NCBI GenBank assembly: GCA_024276735.1
Contig: JAJRWQ010000007.1
Span: forward strand, 1-40,514
From: Actinomycetes bacterium
GTDB lineage: Bacteria > Actinomycetota > Thermoleophilia > BMS3ABIN01
DNA: 40,514 nucleotides
Direction of reading: 5' to 3'
Numbering within the stretch: the stretch's first letter is position 1; each line of letters starts with the position of its first letter. Positions 22,244-29,151 of this stretch are shown in pieces. The position numbers were made by a program, and so were the translations under genes. The notes below the pieces were generated by a model. That model did not search any database. It was not told the origin of the DNA and worked only from the letters and a program-made list of their open reading frames with translations.

Positions 22244-22555
22244 TCAATCCTCGTGGTCACTGCCGGTCTCGGGCAGGCCCTCGATGTCCCTGCGCGTGAG
22301 GTAGCGGCTGTAGTTGTCCTGCAGGGCTTCCAGCAGCCGGGGCATGAACTCGTGGCTGATCATCACTCGCGCTACCACCACCGCGGGGATGTTGCCCTCG
22401 GCGTCCTGCCCGGCGAAGTCGGCGTTGGCGAAATCGATGGAGAATTCGAACTCCGAGTGATTGACCCGCGCCATGTTGGCATAGACGCCTCCCTGCAGGT
22501 CCGGCGGCACCTGGACTTTCACCTGCGGGGGCTGGTTTCCTTCCCTTTCATCCAT
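22244..22555 (-). CDS. DUF3467 family protein
   Basis: A 103-residue cytoplasmic protein with the family pattern YANMARVNHSEFEFSIDFA followed by ARVMISHEFMPRLLEALQDN. DUF3467 proteins are small, widespread in bacteria and archaea and without known function. AAGGAGA lies 6 bases before the ATG at 22555. It is divergent from the small-RNA region. Confidence 0.87.
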   Translation of the reverse strand: MDEREGNQPPQVKVQVPPDLQGGVYANMARVNHSEFEFSIDFANADFAGQDAEGNIPAVVVARVMISHEFMPRLLEALQDNYSRYLTRRDIEGLPETGSDHED

Positions 22556-22647
22556 GTGCCGTCTCCTTGTCGAGTTACGGGCTGCCCGGTCGGCGCCGGG
22601 CTTCGCCACTGATTATCTCCGCCCGCCGCGGGATAGGCAAGCGCGCC

Positions 22648-22666
22648 AATTAAAACTTTTTTAATT
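22648..22666. promoter_or_regulatory. AT-only palindrome, possible operator
   Basis: AATTAAAA, CTT, TTTTAATT: an 8-bp inverted repeat with a 3-base centre, in an AT-rich island that stands out in this GC-rich sequence. It lies between the divergent DUF3467 gene and the candidate small RNA, so it could be a regulator site or an UP-like promoter element for either. Confidence 0.4.
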
Positions 22667-22707
22667 GTATTTAAGGATTTGGCAGGGAGGGTCGATATAG
22701 TCAGTGA

Positions 22708-22808
22708 ATGACCCACTACAAAGGACTGAGGCGAATGCCTCCGCCCTAAAAGGGAGCCCGTAGGTTGTGAGTTTAGCCTCCCCCCACCTGCGGGCTCATC
22801 CTTTTTTT
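22708..22808 (+). ncRNA. Candidate stand-alone small RNA
   Basis: About 100 bases with no coding frame, bounded by a possible -10 (TATAGT, 22696-22701) and a strong terminator. Visible hairpins: GAGGC-GAAT-GCCTC (22728-22741), CCCT-AAA-AGGG (22744-22754), and the terminator stem 22754-22797, whose loop carries a run of six C (22780-22785). The next gene has its own promoter after the terminator, so this is not simply that gene's leader. The C6 loop recalls the actinobacterial 6C RNA, but I see only one C-run and cannot assign it. The 5' end is uncertain because no good -35 is present. Confidence 0.45.
22754..22808 (+). terminator. Intrinsic terminator of the candidate small RNA
   Basis: GAGCCCGTAGGT (22754-22765) pairs with ACCTGCGGGCTC (22786-22797) through 12 pairs including one G-T, and seven T follow at 22802-22808. 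It is the clearest intrinsic terminator in the window and points only to the plus strand. Confidence 0.8.
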
Positions 22809-22828
22809 CCTATATCCTTCCCCTTGCC

Positions 22829-22857
22829 TTTTCAAACCCGGCAAGGCTGGTTATAAT
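22829..22857 (+). promoter_or_regulatory. Promoter of the FAD oxidoreductase gene
   Basis: TTTTCA (22829-22834), 17 bases, TATAAT (22852-22857). The transcript would start near 22864, giving a leader of about 138 bases before the ATG at 23002. Confidence 0.55.
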
Positions 22858-23001
22858 TGATGTCCAGCGTCGCCGATGCAGTCGCCTGCCTGCTTTGAAT
22901 CCTCTTCCAGAAAGGCAGTGCGGCGGACCGGTGCCGGGAGTGGAGGGGTCCCCTGATGCTTCCCGTTGCCTGCCGGAGCCAGGGCGGCGCCAGGCAAGCA
23001 A

Positions 23002-24456
23002 ATGGGCGGTGAAATGGGAGACGAAGCATCCACACCCAGGGTGCAGGTGGGGGTCATCGGCGCCGGGCCGGCGGGCCTGAGCGCTGCCTACATTCTCAGC
23101 AAGAACGACGTCGGCACCGTGGTGCTGGAGATGGGCGACCAGGTGGGCGGTATCTCGCGCACGGTGGTGCGAGACGGCTTCCGTTTCGACCTGGGCGGCC
23201 ACCGCTTCTTCACCAAGGACCAGGAGGTGGAAGATCTCTTCCGCGAGGTCCTCGGCGACGAGATCATCTGGGTCGACCGCTCCAGCAAGATCTTCTACCA
23301 CGACAAGTACTTCGATTATCCCTTGAAGCCCGCCAACGCCCTGCTGGGCATGGGCATCGGCACCACCATCAAGTGCCTGGCCGACTACGGCGCCGTGAAG
23401 GTGAAGAACCTATACCGCAAGCCGGAGATCGTCTCCCTGGAAGACTGGGTGAGCAACGAGTTCGGCCACGAGCTCTTCCGCCATTTCTTCAAGGCCTACA
23501 CCGAGAAGGGATGGGGCATAGACTGTAACCGCATCTGCGCCGAGTGGGCGGCGCAGCGCATCAAGGGGCTGTCGCTGCGGGTCGCCGTCAAGGACGCCCT
23601 CTTCCCCTCCAAGAACGGCAAGGTGAAGACGCTCATCGACCGCTTCATGTACCCGCGGCTGGGCATCGGCCGCATCAGCGAGAACCTGGCCGAGCGGGTG
23701 GAGGAGCGGGGCAACCAGGTGCGCCTGCGGCAGCGGGTGGCGGCGGTGAACCACGAGGGTGACCGGGTGGTATCGCTCACCATCCAGTCCGGCGACGGCG
23801 AGTACGAGCTGGCGGTGGACGAGGTGGTTTCCAGCATGCCCCTCACCGAGCTGGTGGCGGCCATGCGGCCGGCGGCTCCCGACGACGTGCTGGAGGCGGC
23901 GCGCTCGCTGCGCTACCGCGACCTGATCACCGTCAACCTGATGATCGACAAGCCCCGGGTCACCGACCAGACCTGGATCTACATCCACGATCCCTCCATC
24001 ACCCTGGGCCGCATCCACGAGCCGCGCAACTGGAGCCCGGAGATGGCGCCGCCGGGCAAGAGCTCGCTGGTGGCGGAGTACTTCTGCTTCGCCGGCGGCG
24101 AGGTGTGGAACATGGACGACGCCGACCTCATCGATCTCACGGTGGGCGATCTCGACCGCAGGCTGCACTTCCTCCGCCGCGAGGACGTGATCGACGCCTT
24201 CGTGGTGCGGATCCCCAAGGCCTATCCCATGTACGAGCTGGGCTACGAGCGGCCGCTGAAGAAGGTGCTCGACTACGTGGACGGCTTCGGCAACCTGCAG
24301 ATCGTGGGCCGTTATGGCACGTACAAGTACAACAACATGGACCACTCGATGAAGACGGGGATGCTGGCGGCGCTGAACATCATGGGCGAGGACCACGACA
24401 TCTCCCGCGTCAACGTCGAGCAGGAATACCACGAGGAGAAGTCGGTCGACGAGTGA
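23002..24456 (+). CDS. FAD-dependent oxidoreductase, protoporphyrinogen-oxidase / UDP-galactopyranose-mutase-like
   Basis: A 484-residue flavoprotein. The N-terminus holds the dinucleotide-binding GVIGAGPAGLSAAY (about residues 17-30) followed by EMGDQVGGISRT and GFRFDLGGHRFF, the pattern of the amine-oxidase/UGM-like fold. The end has GRYGTYKYNNMDHSMKTG, the FAD-closing motif of the subgroup often found in polysaccharide gene clusters. The neighbours downstream are two membrane glycosyltransferases, so a role in sugar-nucleotide, polyprenyl or glycan chemistry is more likely than haem synthesis; this is inference. An alternative start is ATG 23014. It has its own promoter. Confidence 0.84.
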   Translation: MGGEMGDEASTPRVQVGVIGAGPAGLSAAYILSKNDVGTVVLEMGDQVGGISRTVVRDGFRFDLGGHRFFTKDQEVEDLFREVLGDEIIWVDRSSKIFYHDKYFDYPLKPANALLGMGIGTTIKCLADYGAVKVKNLYRKPEIVSLEDWVSNEFGHELFRHFFKAYTEKGWGIDCNRICAEWAAQRIKGLSLRVAVKDALFPSKNGKVKTLIDRFMYPRLGIGRISENLAERVEERGNQVRLRQRVAAVNHEGDRVVSLTIQSGDGEYELAVDEVVSSMPLTELVAAMRPAAPDDVLEAARSLRYRDLITVNLMIDKPRVTDQTWIYIHDPSITLGRIHEPRNWSPEMAPPGKSSLVAEYFCFAGGEVWNMDDADLIDLTVGDLDRRLHFLRREDVIDAFVVRIPKAYPMYELGYERPLKKVLDYVDGFGNLQIVGRYGTYKYNNMDHSMKTGMLAALNIMGEDHDISRVNVEQEYHEEKSVDE

Positions 24457-24574
24457 CGCCGCCGCCGCGGCGGGCGGCCGACAGATTGACTTGGGGGGAG
24501 AACGCAGCTATCATCTTCACCCGGCGGTTCCGCCGCCGGCAAGGGTTTTCCAACAGCGGAGCGAAGGTTTTTCC

Positions 24575-25681
24575 ATGATCTGGTCCGTGTTGCGTTCCTT
24601 CCTCGCGAGCAGGGCGGCGGTGCTGTTTTTCGCCGCCGCCGGGTTGTTTCTCCTTCCCCGGGTGCAGCAGGGTTTCGAGCAGCCGCTGCCCGATTCCACC
24701 CCCGAGTTCGTTTCCGCCTGGTACCAGTGGGACGCCCACTGGTACATGTCCATCTCCACCGACGGCTACCAGTGGGTGGACGGTGACCAGTCCAACGTGG
24801 CCTTCTTTCCGCTCTACCCGCTGGCGGTGAAGGCCGCGGGCGGCATGCTGGGGGGACGCTACCTGGAGGCGGGGCTGGTGCTGTCGGCTGCCTTCCTGCT
24901 GGCGGGAATGTTCTTCTTTCACCGGCTGGTGCGCCTGGACTACGACGAGGCGACGGCGAACCGCGCCGTCTGGTTCCTGGCCATTTTTCCCACGGCGGTT
25001 TTCTTCAGCTCCTTCTACACGGAGTCACTGTTCCTGCTCACCAGCGTGGCCTCCTTCTACTACGCCCGCCGGGGCCGCTGGGCCGCCGCCGGCGCCTGGG
25101 GCTGCCTGGCGGCGCTGACGCGGGTGACCGGGGTTTTCATCTTCCTGCCGCTTGCCTACGAGTATTTCTCCCGCCGCTCGTTCTCCCTGCGGCGCGTGCG
25201 CCCCTCGGTGCTCTGGATATCGCTGGTGCCGGTGGGGCTGGCGGCCTACATGGCCTATCTCTACATGACCTTCGGCCTGCCGCTGGCCTTCGCCGAGACG
25301 CAGGTGAGCGGCTGGGGCCACCGGCTGACACCGCTGGCGGGCAGCATCAGCAACGACCTGGGTATTCTCGTCACCGGCTCCGAGCCCTGGGTGATCTACG
25401 AGCTGGCGGCAGCGGCGCTCCTGCTGGCGGCGATCGTGGTGGGCACCAGGAAGAAACTGCCCGGCTCGTACATTTTCTACATGATCATCAACCTGCTCTT
25501 TCCCCTCGCCGGCGGCACCACCAAGTCCATGAGCCGCTACCTGCTGGTGGTGTTCCCGCTCTTCATCGTCATGGCACTGGTGACCGAGAGGCGGGCGGCC
25601 CGGTGGCTGGTGACGGCGGTGTCGATGGCGCTCCTGGGAGTCTCCACTGCCGCCTTCGTTACCGGCAGGTGGGTGGCGTGA
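24575..25681 (+). CDS. PIG-V-like integral membrane mannosyltransferase family protein
   Basis: A 368-residue polytopic membrane protein with about nine predicted helices. The luminal-loop signature after helix one, YQWDAHWYMSISTDGYQ followed by NVAFFPLYPLAVK, matches the PIG-V / bacterial mannosyltransferase group of GT-C enzymes, which use a polyprenyl-phosphate sugar outside the membrane; the Asp of WDAHWY would be the catalytic base. SFYTESLFLL and DLGILVTGSEPW are also typical. GAAGG lies 7 bases before the ATG at 24575. Its stop overlaps the next gene (GTGA). Confidence 0.8.
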   Translation: MIWSVLRSFLASRAAVLFFAAAGLFLLPRVQQGFEQPLPDSTPEFVSAWYQWDAHWYMSISTDGYQWVDGDQSNVAFFPLYPLAVKAAGGMLGGRYLEAGLVLSAAFLLAGMFFFHRLVRLDYDEATANRAVWFLAIFPTAVFFSSFYTESLFLLTSVASFYYARRGRWAAAGAWGCLAALTRVTGVFIFLPLAYEYFSRRSFSLRRVRPSVLWISLVPVGLAAYMAYLYMTFGLPLAFAETQVSGWGHRLTPLAGSISNDLGILVTGSEPWVIYELAAAALLLAAIVVGTRKKLPGSYIFYMIINLLFPLAGGTTKSMSRYLLVVFPLFIVMALVTERRAARWLVTAVSMALLGVSTAAFVTGRWVA

Positions 25682-27156
25682 AGCCGGCGGCCCCGGAGAT
25701 CGGCGCCAGCCGGCCGGCGACTGCCGCCCCCGCCGTTCCCCGCCGGCGCCTTTCCGCGGTGCGGGGGATCCTGGCGGATCGCGATCACCGTATCGTCTTC
25801 CTGCTGTGGCTGCTGCTGGTGGTGGAGGGAGCCGCCTTCGCCCTGTTGCAGCCGGTATGGAGCCGCGTGGACGAGGCACAGCACTTCCACTACGTCCAGT
25901 ATTTGGTAGAGAGCCGCGCGCTGCCGGTGGAGGGCGAGACCTTCATTTCCCCGGAGGTGGTGGCGATCTCGCTGGAGCAGGACCAGTGGGGCTGGTACCC
26001 GGCGGGAGCGGTGTCGCCGCCGGTGCACCGGGATCCTTCCCAGTGGACGACCGTACCCGCGGGGCTGGACCAGCAGCAGCGGGAGCGGTGGGTGCGCCGC
26101 AACCTCTGGTACTTCAACTACGAGGCCATGCAACCGCCCCTCTACTACGCGGTCAACGCGCCCCTGTACGCGGCCGTGCCCGGCGGCTCGCTGGCGAAGC
26201 TCTACGCCATGCGGCTGCTGGCGGTGCTGATGGCCTCGTTGATGGTGCCCATCGCCTACATCACCGCCCGCGAGGCGTTTCCCGAAAGCCGCCTGGTGGT
26301 GCTGGGCACGCCGGTGGTGGTGCTGCTGGTCCAGGGGTACGCCCTGAACATGTCCCAGGTCACCAACGATGCCCTGGCAAACCCCCTGGCGGCCGCCGCG
26401 GTGCTGGCGATGCTGATTACGGCCCGGCGGGGCCCGAGCACCCGCCGCAGCCTGGTGACGGGGGCGCTGGTGGGGGCGGCCATGCTCGCCAAGGCGACGG
26501 CGATATTCCTGGTGCCGGCGGTGGCGCTGGCGCTTTGGCTGGCGGCCAGGTACCGGGGCACGACGCCGCGGCAGGCCTGGAAGCAGGCGCTGGTGACGGC
26601 GCTGCCGGCGGCGGCGCTGCTGGGGCCGTGGGTGACGAGAAACTGCCTGCTGTACGGCGATGCCTCCGGGGCCGCGGCCGCCACGCCGCTGATGTCCTCC
26701 TTCTTTGCCTCGCCGCTGCGCGACGTGAGCACCCTGAGGCTCGACGAGCTGCTGCCCACCTTCTGGTTCGGGGAGCCCATCTTTCCCTTCCCGCTCTGGC
26801 GCTATACCTGGGTGGCTGCCTTCGCGGCGATGGCGGTGGCGGTGCTGGGGCTGGGTTACTATTTCTTTTACCGCTTTCGGTACCAGGTGCCGGTGGTGCG
26901 CTCGGGAGTGGTGTTCCTCACCCTCGTTTTCTGCGGCGGCCTGGTGGTGGAACTGCTGTTGCCCTTTGCTTCCGGCATCGGCGGCGTGCCCGGCCGCTAC
27001 CTCTACCCGCTGTTGCCGGCGGGCGCGTTCCTGCTGGTGTTAGGTCTCGACCGGCTGCTGAGGCGCGAGCGTGCCCGCTTCGCCGCCGAGGCGCTGCTGC
27101 TCTGGATGGTAGCCTTCGAGACGGTAAACTTCCTGGCCTACGTCAAGGTGAGGTGA
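25678..27156 (+). CDS. GT-C-type membrane glycosyltransferase (GT39/DUF2142-like)
   Basis: A 492-residue polytopic membrane protein with about ten to eleven predicted helices, starting at a GTG inside the stop of the previous gene (4-base overlap). After the first helix it has VWSRVDEAQHFHYVQYLVE; an acidic DE-x-x-H motif in that loop is the hallmark of GT-C enzymes of the GT39/ArnT and DUF2142 kinds. NLWYFNYEAMQPPLYYAVNA and GRYLYPLLPAGAFLL are conserved-looking elements of the same group. It probably transfers a lipid-linked sugar on the outer face of the membrane; acceptor unknown. Translational coupling suggests it acts with the PIG-V-like protein. Confidence 0.75.
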   Translation: MKPAAPEIGASRPATAAPAVPRRRLSAVRGILADRDHRIVFLLWLLLVVEGAAFALLQPVWSRVDEAQHFHYVQYLVESRALPVEGETFISPEVVAISLEQDQWGWYPAGAVSPPVHRDPSQWTTVPAGLDQQQRERWVRRNLWYFNYEAMQPPLYYAVNAPLYAAVPGGSLAKLYAMRLLAVLMASLMVPIAYITAREAFPESRLVVLGTPVVVLLVQGYALNMSQVTNDALANPLAAAAVLAMLITARRGPSTRRSLVTGALVGAAMLAKATAIFLVPAVALALWLAARYRGTTPRQAWKQALVTALPAAALLGPWVTRNCLLYGDASGAAAATPLMSSFFASPLRDVSTLRLDELLPTFWFGEPIFPFPLWRYTWVAAFAAMAVAVLGLGYYFFYRFRYQVPVVRSGVVFLTLVFCGGLVVELLLPFASGIGGVPGRYLYPLLPAGAFLLVLGLDRLLRRERARFAAEALLLWMVAFETVNFLAYVKVR

Positions 27157-27165
27157 GCGGCGGCG

Positions 27166-29151
27166 ATGGCTGAGGCAAGGGCGGTGCTGGGAGTGGACGT
27201 CGGCGGCACCTTCACCGACGCGGTGCTCTCGGTGGGGGGGCGTTTCCACCGGGCCAAGGTCCCCACTGCCGCCGACCAGTCGCAATCGGTGATGGCGGCA
27301 GCGGAGCAGGTGATCGCCGCCGCCGGCATCGAGGCGGCCGCGGTGACTTACTTCGCCCACGGCATGACCACCGCCACCAATGCCCTGCTGGAGCGCAAGG
27401 GGGCGCGCACGGCCTCGCTGGCGACGTCGGGATTCGGGGACCTGCTGGAGATCGGTCGCCAGGACCGGCCGCGCCTCTACGACGCCTGCCCCCGGAAGCC
27501 GCCGTCCCTGGTGCCGCGGGAACTGCGCTTCACCGTCCGCGAGCGCGTGGGCGCCGGGGGCGTGATCGAGGAGTTGACCGCCGCGGAAGCCGAGAGGGTG
27601 GCGGCGGAGGTAGCGGCGGCGGCGCCGGCGGCGGTGGCCGTGTGCCTGCTGTTCTCCTTCCTGCAGCCGGAACACGAGCGCCGCCTGGGCGAGGAGCTGC
27701 GCCGGCGGCTGCCGGGGGTGCACGTCTCGCTCTCCAGCGAGGTGCTGCCCCAGTTCCGCGAGTACGAACGTTTCAGCACCACCGCCGTCGACGCCTACCT
27801 GACGCCGGTGGTGGCCCGCTACCTGGAGGCGCTGGCGGAGAAGGCGGAGGCAGCAGGCTTACCGGCGCCGGCGATCATGCAGTCCAGCGGCGGCGTGCTG
27901 CCGCTGGAGAAGGCGGCGGCGAGCGCGGCGCTGCTCCTGCTCTCCGGGCCGGCAGCGGGGGTGGTGGGCGCCATTCACGCCGCCTCCGCCAGCGGCGCCG
28001 GCGACCTGATCACTTTCGACATGGGCGGCACCAGCACCGACGTCAGCCTGGTGCGCGGGGGCGAGGTTTCCACCACCACCGGTGTCAACATCGGCGGTTG
28101 CCCGGTGGCGCTGCCCATGGTGGACATCCATACCATCGGTGCCGGCGGCGGCAGCATCGCCTGGGTCGATGCCGGCGGCGCCCTCAGGGTGGGCCCCACG
28201 AGCGCCGGCGCCGAGCCCGGCCCCGCCTGCTACGGCCGCGGCGGCGAGGAGCCCACGGTGACCGACGCCGACATCTGCCTGGGGTACCTGGGCGAGCAGC
28301 TGGGCGGCGACGGCGGCATGGCGCTGGACAAGGTGGCGGCGGAGACGGCGATCGACCGCCTGGCGGCGGCGCTGGATCTCTCGCGTGACGATACCGCCCT
28401 CGGCATCCGCCGCGTGGCCAACGCCAACATGGTGAAGGCGATCAAGGTGATCAGCGTCGAGCGCGGTCATGACCCCCGCGAGTTCACGCTGGTGGCCTTC
28501 GGCGGCGCCGGCCCCATGCATGCGGCGGAGCTGGCGCAGGAGCTGGAGATCCGGCGGGTGCTGGTTCCCGGGAGCTCGGGGGTGCTCTCGGCACTGGGCA
28601 TGGTGGTGGGCGACCAGCGGCGCGACTGGGTGAGAACGGTGCTGGCGGACTGCGGCTGGGACGAGGGATTGCTGGAAGAGGTTTGCGAGCAGATGGCGGC
28701 CCGGGCCCACCGCGAGCTCCCCGGGGCGGAGCTGCGTTTCACGGCCGACGTACGTTACCAGGGCCAGTCGCACGAGCTCGGTGTGGAGCTGGAGCGGCCG
28801 GTGAAACGGGAGCAGGTGGAGGCGGCGCTGGCGGCGGCCCACGAGCAGGCCTACGGGTTCCGGATGCAGTCGCCGCCGGAGCTGGTCAACATCAGGCTCG
28901 CCGCCGTGCGGCCCGGCGAGGCGCCGGCACCGGCGGCGGAGCCGGCGGCCGGGGAGGAAGCAGCGGAACGGCGGCTGGCCTGCTTCGACGGCGAGTGGCT
29001 GGACATCGAGGTTCGGCGCCGGGGGAGCATCGGCGCCGACGGCGTCACCGGGCCGCTGGGGATCGAGGAGGGGGAGGCCACCACCGTGGTGCCCCCGGGC
29101 TGGAAGGCGCGCGGGGACGCCGCCGGCAATCTCTGGCTGGAGCGGTCATGA
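27166..29151 (+). CDS. hyuA: Hydantoinase/oxoprolinase A subunit
   Basis: A 661-residue ATP-dependent subunit of the hydantoinase/oxoprolinase/acetone-carboxylase family. The actin-like nucleotide fold shows LGVDVGGTFTDAVLS (about residues 6-20), YFAHGMTTATNALLERKGA and DLITFDMGGTSTDVSLVRGG, plus IGAGGGSIAWVDAGGALRVG, GPACYGRGG and FTLVAFGGAGPMHAAELA. Members hydrolyse cyclic amides (N-methylhydantoin, 5-oxoproline) or carboxylate ketones at the expense of ATP; sequence alone does not say which. The gene begins 9 bases after the membrane glycosyltransferase and overlaps hyuB (ATGA). Confidence 0.92.
   Translation: MAEARAVLGVDVGGTFTDAVLSVGGRFHRAKVPTAADQSQSVMAAAEQVIAAAGIEAAAVTYFAHGMTTATNALLERKGARTASLATSGFGDLLEIGRQDRPRLYDACPRKPPSLVPRELRFTVRERVGAGGVIEELTAAEAERVAAEVAAAAPAAVAVCLLFSFLQPEHERRLGEELRRRLPGVHVSLSSEVLPQFREYERFSTTAVDAYLTPVVARYLEALAEKAEAAGLPAPAIMQSSGGVLPLEKAAASAALLLLSGPAAGVVGAIHAASASGAGDLITFDMGGTSTDVSLVRGGEVSTTTGVNIGGCPVALPMVDIHTIGAGGGSIAWVDAGGALRVGPTSAGAEPGPACYGRGGEEPTVTDADICLGYLGEQLGGDGGMALDKVAAETAIDRLAAALDLSRDDTALGIRRVANANMVKAIKVISVERGHDPREFTLVAFGGAGPMHAAELAQELEIRRVLVPGSSGVLSALGMVVGDQRRDWVRTVLADCGWDEGLLEEVCEQMAARAHRELPGAELRFTADVRYQGQSHELGVELERPVKREQVEAALAAAHEQAYGFRMQSPPELVNIRLAAVRPGEAPAPAAEPAAGEEAAERRLACFDGEWLDIEVRRRGSIGADGVTGPLGIEEGEATTVVPPGWKARGDAAGNLWLERS

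Noticed and set aside
22708-22808. Firm identification as 6C RNA, 6S RNA or a riboswitch of the FAD oxidoreductase
   Set aside because: Only one C6 run is seen, the length is too short for 6S RNA, and the downstream gene has its own promoter after the terminator, so it is left as an unassigned candidate.
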